Of a stretch of DNA of 62,000 nucleotides, positions 24,907 through 36,900 are shown piece after piece. The position numbers and the translations under genes were made by a program. Under the pieces are notes generated by a model. The model ran no database searches and was not told where the DNA came from. It saw only the letters and a list, made by a program, of their open reading frames with translations. This DNA comes from Chrysomallon squamiferum (Eukaryota > Mollusca > Gastropoda > Neomphalida > Peltospiridae). Each line of letters begins with the position of its first letter. Positions within the stretch are counted from its first letter, which is position 1. The stretch covers positions 23,644,255 to 23,706,254 of the forward strand of contig CM022670.1 in NCBI GenBank assembly GCA_012295275.1, written 5' to 3'.

Positions 24907-27900
24907 TCATGTCTTTATATATAAATAATTGGATGGATCTTGCTCCGACAACACTGCAACTTTAACTTGTGATTTCTGTCTCTTGATATAATTTATTACT
25001 TCTCCAAAACCGATTTCTAATAATAAAGAACAAGCTGCAAATAAAAATTTTAAATTTTTTAAAAATTCTGTACTTTATCATCAAACAACAATAATAATAC
25101 AAAGCAAACTTCAAACCCCATCCCAAAATATTAAAATATTCCTTCATAAACCTAAACACCAGACGCCCTATTAATTTTATTAATTTATTAATTTAATATT
25201 AAAAATAATAAAGTATTTTTGCACTGGAATTACCAGTTATCAAACCAGAAAAATATTTTGTTATTAAACTAAAAATAAATATTGAAAGTCATATTGAAAA
25301 CTTTGTATTTCTGTACATGAAATAGTGACATAAAGATAACATACTAATAACAACATAAAACACATTTAAATTTACAAATTTGTGTTGTAGGATTACAGTC
25401 ATGTACATAAAAAAATTCTTGTATTAAAGAAAGAAAACTATGACAATAATACAGCTCAAACCATCAAAAAGATTATATTTCACTGGTTCCATCACATTTG
25501 ACAAGTTCAAAAGTAAATGTAGGAATAATTTCTGCTTACCTAAGCAAACCCACCAAGACCAGCTGAGGGGGAAATTCAACATAACTAGAATAAAAGAAAA
25601 AAACATAATGGCTTTTAATTTACAGAAATATACAACCCAAGTTATTGCTTCAGTGTATTTTTATAATAGACTTTATTTTTTAATTATTATTATTAAAAAA
25701 AAAACTGAAATTTTTTAGTTAAAAATGTTGGCAAATAGTTTTTGTTAACATACTAAACAATATAATTACATAAAATACTAAATTTATCACAGTATACTGC
25801 ATACAAATGTGTTACAAAATATCTGGATTAAGGAAGGAAATGTCTTCAAAATAACCTACCTAAACAACACAGACCAATATGAATTAAAGTGATAGTAACT
25901 GCATAATCCCAAATCCAATTTGGAACAATTAAACCATATATAAATCCACATATGGAGAAGCTGGTCAGCATAGATATAAGATTAACTGCAAAAAGAAAAC
26001 AGCAATAGCAATTTTAAATGTTTAAGAATATAGCGAGATGTGCAAGTTAAACTATAAATCAACATCTCTGACAAAAAAGAGATTAACTTCATTTCATATG
26101 TAATATTATTATATATACTAAGCCAAATAATTTGTTTATTATTACTTACTATCACATGACGTTACACCGTTTGGTGAATCTAGTACACAATTCTGTTTTC
26201 CAGGAATAATATAGACCTAAAAACATACCTTTTCATAAATGTACAGTTTCATTCTGAATTGCAGGTAATAAACTTTATTATTTATATTGTTTTATTTATC
26301 TACTAATTATTAATTTGAGAAATACGTGTTATGTGCAAAATGAGGCAATCTGTAAAATGCATGATTCACTCTGGAAATCTGAAAACTGCCTAAATATGTC
26401 AGGTAAACTGTAGGGTGGGGTTGTCAGGCTGGTTGGGAATAACATCTGTGCCATTGAAACTAACAGATTTATGGAGGCAGCTGAATTGACGGAACTCAAG
26501 ATTAAATTTAAAAATGTCTCAGCTTCACATTGTAAATTTTTATTGCCCAAATGACAATGAACTCTCCATTGATGATATCCAAACATTAGACAGTAATTTC
26601 CTCCTTGTTCAACAGCCAAGCCCAGAGCTGGGTTACAACAACACTGATAGAAAAGGGAAAGAGTCAGAAAGCTGGAAGTATGAAAAAATATTAATCTCAT
26701 TAATGACCTGCTTGATCAACCAACATTCCACTCCAGGCACTGGCATTCCACAACCTCCACTGACTTTGCCTTCTGCACTGACGATGTCACAGAATTACCA
26801 GTCGAGAAGTAGGATCACAGCTAGGAGTAAGAGACCATCAACTGGTCCTTCTAACATTCAGTGATAACAACTTTTTAGGCATTGTACAAATGAGCTGAAT
26901 GTGGGAAGATGCAAAGTCTAACTCAAAGCCAAAACAACAATCTAAAAGCTCTACCAATGCTAAAGCCACACATCTGAAAACCATGACTGAATCCAAACAA
27001 AAAAGCTGGACAGACAAAACTGCTGCACTCAACCTTGAAAATGAAAGCACCAAATTATGGGAACTTACAAAGCAACCAAATGGACAGACAATCACTCTAA
27101 TGGAGAATGGAAATATACTCACATGTAAAAAAATCAGCTGACCTTTTAACAAAAACCTATGTCAAAAAATTACTTTGAAAAGTCAGGTAATATGTGGACT
27201 GACAGAAATTTCAGGCACTTTACAGACTGCCTGTAACACACACACAAACATGGGTAAGACATTAATGAACATGCAATTATAGTTTTCCTTATTAAAAGAT
27301 GTGAACTAGAGAAACAATACATCTCTGATACTGACAAAAAAAAAAAACAAGCTAGAAGATTTACCAATTTGTTCATTTGTGTACCTAACACAACACAGAG
27401 TTAAATCAATCCAGGACTGAAAATCAAATGGTATCTTGCCATCAAACACCTTTAACCTGCAGAAATAAATTGAAATTAAATTACCAAAAACTGAATAAAT
27501 TAGAATATATTATATTACAAAAACTATTACATCTATTTTCACTGATACAATTATTAATTAACCTTGAATCATTACACATATTAAAAGATTTCATAAACTT
27601 CTCATGGAACAATTTTGTTTGTTTCTTTAAATCACTCATAAAATAATATTTATATTACAATATTCAGTATATATTTATTGCAGAACATACATGTACTTAC
27701 TTAAATCCAGCAAAACATAAACTACCCACAACATAGTAGACACCATAAAACACAGCTAGACACTTTAAAAGATTAAGTAAAATATCCTGCAAAGAAAAAA
27801 AAGTTTACTGTGGTGGATTATTTGTGTAATAAGCAACTGTCAGAAGATCAGTCCTTTTGGAATGAAACATTTTTCATTTCGTTATGTAGGCTTATATTTT

Positions 27901-28449
27901 TGGTTCCTATGAGTTTATAATATTGGATCAGATACATGCCAGTTTTTAAATGCTATATGGTTGTTGTTGTTTTTTTTTGGTAATCCAAACAATTAATTAT
28001 TATTATTCAATCTGAGTATTAAAAACTTATTTTATTTTATTTTATTTTATTGTTGTTGTAATAAGGTTTTTAGATGTTTCTCCTTTTTTTTTGATATGAT
28101 TATTGCCCCCAATCCGTTTGTGACAAAGAACAAATATTTTCATCTGTGTAAAGAAATACATGTTTTACATTTTATGTTAAAGTTGGATAACTGTCAACAG
28201 CGTTAATGAATACGCAGGGAAGAAATTTTCGCCCTGCTTGTATTACAAGCTGCCGTTATAATCCTATTATTATCAAGACCAAGACGACAGAATAAACAGA
28301 AGTGCACAAAATGTTATTGCAACAAATGCTTATCTATCTCAACTAGAATATCAATTTTATAATTAGAAACGTAAAACAACATTCAAAATATTTATCCTTA
28401 CTTTTGTTGCCATACGACCCATTACTACGAAATGAACACCATATAACAT
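24907..28449 (-). CDS. TMEM244-like multi-pass membrane protein
   Basis: Seven exons: 28449-28402, 27786-27701, 27456-27390, 26216-26150, 25985-25860, 25584-25540, 25034-24907; all phases agree and give 188 aa (179 if translation starts at the in-frame ATG at 28422, MGRMATK). Hydrophobic segments include LLNLLKCLAVFYGVYYVVGS, SMLTSFSICGFIYGLIV and YAVTITLIHIGLCCLVML. Motifs matching human TMEM244 from memory are IPFDFQSW (cf. APFDFK), NWIWDYAV (cf. EWVWDYAI) and VMLNFPLSWSWWVCLG (cf. VMLEFPLTSHWWAALG). The family has no established function. A cysteine-containing loop (KQNCVLDSPNGVTSC) sits between the first two helices and could be disulphide-bonded. The donor at 27389 (GTTAGG) is weak, so the 27390-27456 exon boundary is the least certain. 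Confidence 0.65.
26465..27165 (+). mobile_element. Decayed Jockey-like LINE fragment
   Basis: Sense-strand pieces of a Jockey/CR1-type endonuclease and linker are readable in shifting frames: HIVNFYCPNDNELSIDDI, GYNNTDRKGKESESW, STTSTDFAFCTDDVTELPVE, then LVLLTFSDNNF, SWTDKTAALNLENESTKLWEL and TITLMENGNILTCKK. Order matches the endonuclease C-terminal half and the spacer before reverse transcriptase in Jockey-like elements. Frameshifts and stops are frequent and no reverse transcriptase region follows, so it is dead and 3'-truncated or rearranged. It lies antisense within an intron of the TMEM244-like gene. Confidence 0.8.
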
Positions 28450-28476
28450 TTTCGGTGTTTTGTAAATTTTGTCCCA

Positions 28477-28483
28477 TTTTATA
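28477..28483 (-). promoter_or_regulatory. TATA-like box before the TMEM244-like gene
   Basis: TATAAAA on the minus strand ends 28 nt upstream of the ATG at 28449. If used, transcription would begin near 28450, which would favour the downstream in-frame ATG at 28422 as translation start. AT-rich context makes chance occurrence likely. Confidence 0.25.
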
Positions 28484-28489
28484 ATGATG

Positions 28490-28752
28490 CACAAATCATT
28501 ATTTTGTATTACGCTTATTACTGTCTCAGGGATATTCTGTAATAATAAGCAATTTTATTTAACGTTTTTTAATTTTGCTTTTGAACTAGCTAGTATTTGT
28601 ATAATGTTACCAATAAAATGTAATGGTGTAACTGTAAATGCATTTTGTTTATTTCCCAATGATTCTTTTATTTGTTAACAGAAATTCAGATTAGTGCAAA
28701 TGTATGCAGCTCAGACTTTTCATTTCTTTTTGTTGTGCGTTTTTATGTTTAT

Positions 28753-28788
<36 letters not shown>

Positions 28789-30237
28789 TTATTATTATTT
28801 ATTGTTGCTGAAACATAATTTTCTGTGTATTTTTAAAAAAAATTATTATTATAATTTTTTCCAGGGAATATAATAATGAATTATGCATAATCCATGAAAT
28901 TTAGTTATTTTATATATATCCACTTTAATTCTGTTATCTGTTATTGTAATTGTAATTAGGTTTTCCCATCCCTTTGATAATATATAATAAATATAAGTTG
29001 TTCTTTGAATTAATGGTGTTTAAATAAAGACACATCAATTATTTTGACAAGTGTAAGTTGTTCCTAGAATTGGAATAAGGAGAGGGAAATTGGAGCAATG
29101 AAAATTCATTGTATTTGGTCTCCACTGAGGAAAGCTACACATTAGTTTGTTGGGTATTTTTATTTTGCTTTGAACCTCATCATCACTTCAGAGTAAACAT
29201 TGATCAGAATTCAACACACAAGCAGTTAATGAGCTCCAATGAATGTGACCTGATTTAGTTGTGTTCATGGAAAGCTGAGTGAAATAAAATTATTTTTTTA
29301 AAATTATCTCTGTTTACTTCATTGTACAGACTACAGCTTAGTGTCACATTTTCAGTCATAGTTGTGAAAGGTCATTTTCAAAGCTAAAATGAATAAAAAC
29401 ATCTGAGGTCTTCCATGTCACAAAAGCAACTGACTCGGCTTTAATTGGAATTAAAAATTAATTCCTCTGTGCTGATGTAAAAACTGAAATAGTTCAAGTG
29501 TTTTTTGATAGGAGATCTCATTTGGGGATCCAAACTTAATGAACATTGCTGATTTATATTTAACTGGAAAGCGATTTTTTTTTCACTTATTTAAGATGTT
29601 TTTCTTTCTCACATTTCTCAGTCCTAGTTTTGTTGGGTGGATACTATTGAGGTGTGGGCCCTGGGCACCACCAAACCTTTCCATGCCATAGGTCTTCAGT
29701 TAGTACAGTTTCAATTATTATTATTTTTTTTTTTTAAATTACAGCACCATGGTGCCATTAGTTATTCACCCTTTGGTGCCTTGCTGTGTGCTGATGCAAA
29801 TGTTGGACTAACATCACAAAGTCTGTCCCTTGTGTGATATCAGTCATATCAGTTGTTCCATTTACATCTGTCATACCCATTTCTACACAACTAAAGAATG
29901 CGAATGAGACTTATTTTCAATGGTGAAATGCAATTGACATACCTTATTTACTGTACAAATAGAAGGCTAGTATTGTTCTTGTTCAAGCCTTGTTTAAGGT
30001 CTTCAAGTACCATGTCATTATCTATTCCCTAAAAACCACTGATCAGATACACCTGTGGATACTGTGACTAACAATTAGGACAGTTTCAAGTTAATATAGT
30101 TCTAATACTGTTTTTAACTATTAGTCATAAATCATCATCCAATTCTTCAGTGGGTAAATACAAAACATGAAAACTGAACTAAACAATATTTTATCTTATT
30201 ATAACTTATAAGAATAATAAATTATCTCAATTAGATT

Positions 30238-30292
<55 letters not shown>

Positions 30293-30640
30293 CATTACAT
30301 GTGAGTTGGATTATGTCCGTTTACCGATTTTTACAGTGTGCATGTAATGTTGCCAACAAGAAAGCTGACCGCGTACATTTTAAATATTTTTAAAAATGTG
30401 TACGTGTATTGGAAAGTTTCGAAAATTTTCTCCATTTCAACACAAGGTTAATATTTTGTTTAGCACCGGTATTGCAATCTTGAACAAAGAGTTTGCTCGC
30501 TTCATTAAATATTGCGTAAATATTATTCTAGTTGATGTTTCCATACAAAAATATGTCTTATTATTCAAAAAGGTTCAGACACAGAAGAGTTTCAATTAAT
30601 TTTATTTATTTTTAAATCATCAAAATTAACGGAGTTTTAA
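28490..30640. other. Head-to-head intergenic region
   Basis: Non-coding stretch separating TMEM244-like (minus) from ATAD2 (plus). It contains (TA)n arrays at 28755-28785 and 30242-30289 and no protein-like reading frame that I trust. The last 600 bp toward ATAD2 carries more CpG. Confidence 0.6.
30242..30289. repeat. (TA)n microsatellite
   Basis: Perfect TA dinucleotide array of about 24 units. Confidence 0.95.
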
Positions 30641-30674
30641 CTTCCCGCCATCATATTAACCGATTCACTTTGAA
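30641..30674 (+). promoter_or_regulatory. E2F-like site upstream of ATAD2
   Basis: CTTCCCGCCA (30641-30650) is a close match to the E2F consensus, and a CHR-like TTTGAA follows at 30669-30674. The pair lies about 260-290 bp upstream of the ATAD2 start codon. Vertebrate ATAD2 is an E2F target, so conserved cell-cycle control is plausible but inferred. Confidence 0.4.
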
Positions 30675-30932
30675 TCATTTTTGCTATTACTACACTGTTG
30701 TCTAACCACAATGATTTTAATAAACATTTGCTAATAATGTTAAGTCTTTGCTCTATCGGTTTTCATTGTTTCTATATAAATGACAGAATTCAAAATGGGT
30801 TTCTATGTATTAACTGGTTATAAGAAAGATTAACGTACTATTTGCCTTCCGCTGTATTTTGGTTGTTCGGTTTGAGGAAATGGAGGTCAGCTGCTGGTAA
30901 TGAATTTTTTGGTGGTGTCAGCGTAGACGAAG

Positions 30933-33900
30933 ATGGTAAGAACACGCCACGCACACGCAGATCATGATGTGAATGAAGATAGTCCAAGTGTATTTATATC
31001 ACTTGATCGTATCGACAAATCGAAAAATCATAATCTAGTCAAGGATGTAAGATAATGCCACTTTGGTTTGTCTGGTTTTGTTTAGACTGCTTTTGTTAAC
31101 ACTTCGGTCGTCTGTACTGTACTAATACTATTACTAGTATCGTATGTATGTGAATACAGGTCACCGACTTATTATCGATCGTTTATGGCATAATTTAAAA
31201 AAAATTAAATAAATAAATGGTGTCATAGTGATTTTGCGACAGTGGTTACAGTCAAATTTTTTTAAATAATCATTTAATTTTATAGACCGTTAGAGTCGTA
31301 TTTACTATTAATAAAACTAATATAATTTTATATTTATTGTATGGTAACTACTGACGTATGTTGTACCTTGTAAATACAAGCATGTATTTCTGCATAATAA
31401 GAAATATTTTATGTTCTTTCATTACTGCCATTAGTTATATTCATAATGTGGCATATTTAACAAACACATTGGGGCTTCATTAAAAAAACAAAGGAATTTT
31501 ATTTTGTAAAACTTGTTTATTAGATTTCTCGTTTCTTTGTTTCTTCTTCCTTCTTCCTTCTTTATTATTATTATTATTTTTTTTTTCTTTTTTTTTTTTT
31601 TTCTTTTATTTAAATCAAAGGTTATGTTTGTGTTGTAATGGTAACAATACAGTGTAATAAATATTTCAAACATGCACAGAGATCAGGATCCAAGATTGCC
31701 TTTTAAAGTCTCCCAAAGTGTAATTACGATCCTAGATGTTTAACCTGTGCTAATTTACATTTATTTAAAAGAATATTTGTATAAGATAGATGCTATATAC
31801 ATCAGTTGGGTGTAGAGTTTACTGTAAATTAATTTCAATCCTTTTTATATATGTTCACAATAACCCTACCATGTAAACCAGCTGAGAGATAATTCTCCTG
31901 AAGATCTTGGCATGGCAGGATCTCTAATACTAACTAGCCTTCTATCAGAATTCCCACATATTTAATAATCAGTTTTCATCCTTTGGTTTAATTGGTGCAC
32001 TAATTGGTTTAATAGCACATACTTAAACAATTCTTGGGGAAAAATATATACAGGCACCTAAAGTTTCATCTTGGAATAATACTTGGAATTTTTCCCCTTA
32101 TGTTAATATATTTTTCCCCTTATATATATATATTTTTTTTAAATCTGATTTTGCCAGGTTATTTATTTCATATTTGAACATACACAAATTTCAATATAAA
32201 GCTAAGTATATTTCAGTTGTATTTCTCAAAGGCATTATCAATTTCTTATAGAGTATCCAGTTTTCATATGCAACTATTTGCTGTTGACATCTGACAACTT
32301 TCAACGCCTGCTAATTTATCATGCCCTCATCAGAAAGCTTTTCCAATTCATTATCTTCAGCTTGATTTTTTTATTATTGTATATGAAAAATATACATTTA
32401 TTCACTGTAATAAAATGATATGTAGGATAAAAACAAGCTAATGTTAAAATCAAATTCAAACTGGTTAAAATCCACAACACAGTGATCAGAAATTGCCTAC
32501 CTTGACATCACTGACATAAATTTTCTGAAAAATATCAGGGTTTTTTTAACATCTGGAGCTTATTAAATAAAAATAAACAAATTAAAAAATGCTCTTTATA
32601 TCACTTCATTAATTACTTTAAAGGTAAGATTCGATATACAGTGGTTACTCATAGTTTGCTCTGCCAACCATTCCAATCCACTTCCTTAGCGAGAGTATAG
32701 ATTGCTGTCAGAGTTCATTTCTGACAAATGTATGACCATCTTTTAATATAACACAATTTCCCCATGAAATTGTTCTTTTCAAAAAGTGTGCATGATCAGG
32801 GATTTGTATGCAAAAAAAAAGGACTTCAATTCAAATTTATTTTTTTATTTGTTATTTTATTTTTTTAAGATTCAGCAACAAAATTTTGTTCAATTTAAAA
32901 CAAACAAAAAAGTATTTTGAAGGAAAATCTGTGGTCTTTCATAAGTAAAACCATGTGTATTTTACAACTATAGGAAACCATGCCATTCTGTGTGCATGAA
33001 ATGCATGATTCTTCAAAAAAAAATAGCACTCTTTAATCAAAATTAAAACAAGTAGTGCATTGGATTATTATAAATAATTTGTAACCAGGATTGTAAAACA
33101 AATTAATTTTGTTGACTATGTTTGTCCTACAATAAACTCAGCATTTTTAAATGAATATATAAGGAAATATATAGAATGTATAATTCATTAATGTAAAGAA
33201 GAATAATACATATTATGATTTGAACATTATATATTTTATTTAGAAAGATTTGATATTGTATATTTAAAAACAGATGGTAGATGCCCTTTTTTTCAAAATC
33301 AAAATTTGTTATTCAGTTAAATTAACATTACAGTGTTAAACAATAAGAAAGCAAAATGTACTTTATTTAGGGAGGAAATCATGTTTGTCCAGCTTAATTT
33401 GCATTTTGTCACAATGTTACAGACATCTTCAGGCCTCTCAACCAAGTGTTGTACTCGGTTATTTTTGTTAAAACATATTTAAAATGTTACTCACATTAAA
33501 GTTAATAACTTTTCAGAAATTTTATATTTTTACAACAAACAAATAATTAATATAGTCAAAATATTTCTACATACCTGTGTGCTTTGTTTTGGGTACTAAA
33601 TTTATATAACATTTTTACAGGACATCGATAGTGATGAGAGTGGCATTTCAGAATTTCACAGGTCATATAACCAGGATTTAGATGACTCGTTGATACCAGC
33701 ACAAAGAAATCTGAGGCCCAAAATATGCTCAAGGTAATATTGTGTTGTTGACTATTATTGCCAATTGTTAAGTTTTAAATCAACGATACTTTAATATAAA
33801 TTGAGTAATTATCTTATTTTTAAAATTTCAAGTTAAAGAGCTGTTTAAATCATTAAACATATATTCAGATGGTTTAACCTACATCAATTTTTAGTGTATA

Positions 33901-36900
33901 TTATATTTGTTCTGTGTTGTATTAACTGTTATATTTATGTAGGTTCTGAAAGAATATTTATTTTAAATTTACACAATTGTTGTAGAAATATAGCTGTAAT
34001 ATTGAGAATGTAGTTAGAGAGAAACTGTTATTTATTCATTGCATAGCCTTGAAAATCAGACATTTATTTATATTTTGATTTACCTTTCAGAGGTGCTTAC
34101 TTTGATAATGGTTCTACAGATGAAGGTAAGAATGACAAGTGTATTGAGTGTTGTTGCGGAGGGGTTTTTCATGTGTAATGCCAGTGAATGATTTGTATAT
34201 GGATGTCATTAAGAGTCAGTACTTCGTATTTTTCACTAGATGCTGTATTTCCATTCAGTCTTATCTGGTTTTACACATTTCTGCCAATGTTAGCTTAACA
34301 GTTGTGTGTGCTTCTCATTTTTAAATTAAAGTCCAGTTTTGTGAATGAAAGAACCTAAATACATTAAAATTGCAATCATGTCTGTGTAATTACTGTGTAT
34401 AAATTAATTTTTATCCATTTTCACTGTAAACAGTAAAATATAAAGATTTTTAAAAAACAAATTGAAAGTGAAAGATTTAATAGAAAATCCAAAGTTAATA
34501 GATGTAGTTCTTAAATAAACAACTATAATTATTTTTGTATGGTTTTAGAGTCATCATCGTCAAGATCTAGAATTAAAAAGAAGAAAAGAAAAATCACCAA
34601 AAAAATGAGCCCTAAGAAGAGCCAGCAACAACCGCACAATGAGAAAAATGTTAGAAATAGCAGAAATTTGGTAACAGAAAAGGATGATAATGACGAAGAA
34701 GAATACAGCAAAGTCATCAGACGAAGTTCACGTCACAAGAAGGTTGTTTATAATTCACTTAACCAGAATGATTTAGAAAAGGGGAACCAGTCACCAAACA
34801 ATCTATGCAAAGATGATTCATCTGCAGAACTAAAGAAAAATAAAGTTGACCATGCTCTTTATACCAAGCAGAATGATGCTGGTGATCATAATGATGATCC
34901 AAATGTAAGTCATTTTCTGTTACTCCTGTAAATGACAAAGTTTGAATAGAGGAAAATAAGGCTTTAATGCATGAACCCAAAAACTTTTGTTTAGCTCTTT
35001 TCCATATAGATAGATGAATTTATATATAATTTTTGTTGTTGTTCATTATGATAATTTATGATAGTGAAATCTGTTTACAGAAATACTCAGATATGTACAG
35101 CAGAGTGAAAAGAAGACGATTGCAGGTAAAACAAGATATGTATGGTGTTCCAATAAACACATCAGAATCAGAAGATGATTCCATTACAGGTAGTAAGTTG
35201 TTTTATCTTTATAATTCCAGTACTGTCTACTATCTTTTTGTTTTTACTAATTTATTTTTTCTCAAACAATAATGTCAGTTAAATTTTTTAATTATGTTTG
35301 TAATATTTGCATATATTATCACTGATGAAATTAGCATACTTTCTAGCTAACTGGTATTTTGCCAGAACATTTTTAAAAAGAAAATACGCTTGCCAAAATT
35401 GTAAACATTAATAAAAACTATGGTGCACATGGAAGTATTTTAACTATTCGCTGTCATCCGTTTCAAGACCTGCTTTTATCTTTGTAGATGAATGTGAAAG
35501 CAGTGGGGAAGATCACGTGCAGGAAACAGAAAATAAAAAAGAAGATGAAGGTGATGAAAAAGAGGAGGAAGAAGAGGAAGAAGAGCCTAAGTCTTATTAC
35601 ATGAGAGAACATAGACCTCGCACTCAGCTTTTTGAAGTCAGACCACGTATGTATCGTGCCCTAGCCTAAAATTAAAAACAGAATAGGTTTTGAAACCCTC
35701 ATGCATGCACACAGATAAACAAAAACAAAAACCAACAGTTTAAGTCAAAGGCACTTTGTGAAATTATATGTGTTGTGTTTTCTCAAATTGAAGTCAGCAA
35801 AACACATTTTGAGTAAATGCTGGTATTTTATGAAAAAAAATGATGAATCTATTGATCTTTAGCTATCATGTTATTGATTTCCACTGTTGATAGTGTCTAA
35901 ATAATAGTTTTTTTCCTGCATTATTAAGTGATATCTAAAAAGGGGTGAAAATGTATTTGCTAAACTCCTTTGTAAACATTTGGAAAAATGACAGGTCTGT
36001 GTTTTCTTTTCGGGTAATTTTGAGACACCTCTGACAAACCATGCATTACCAGAAAGTTTGTCAAGATGTGTGCTTTCCAGCCTCTTGCTTAAACAAACCC
36101 CTTGTAATGTTCAACAATGTAAACTATTTTGATCGCATGGTAGCAATGACAAGGTCTTGCTCCTAGATACTGATCTTGTTGCTTCAGTGCAAGGCCATTT
36201 AATAAACCTATAAATAAACACATGAACATCATGTATTTTCATCATGTGACAGCTGACCTAGATAAAAGAAAAAGAAACAATGGTGTTGAATATGATCGTG
36301 TATAGTACATCCATTTGATTGAGGAATATTTTTTGGAGGATTAACAGTGAGGCAGACATTAACGAAGACGATAACAGAACTATGAAACATAAAAATGACT
36401 TCCAAACAGTGGTACAATTTTTCCTTTTCTGTAACATTTGTGGAAATTACACAAGGGATAATTAATTAATTTGTTATCAGTTATTTCTAACAAGCATAGA
36501 TTATCAAAAAACCATTGACTTGTCTAAGTCAGATGTGCGTAAACCAAAGAATAATGGTAGTGCTTAATGATGGTAGTAACTACAAACTAATTAAACCATC
36601 TGCATTTTTTGATAATAAATTTATTGAATTAATGTTAGCAGAATAACAGTGTTGATATTTTTAAGTTGGTCAAATGTGATCAAGATCTATTTAAGATAAT
36701 GAAGAAGAATTTTTCTTAATGATGGTAGTAACTACAAACTAATTGAACCATCTGCATTTTTTGATAATAAACTTACTGAATTAATGTTAGCAGAATAACA
36801 GTGTTGATATCTTTAAGTTGGTCAGATGTTATCAAGATCTGTCTATTAAAGGTAAATACCCTAAAATGAAGCAAATAAATGAAACAGAATTGATATTAAT

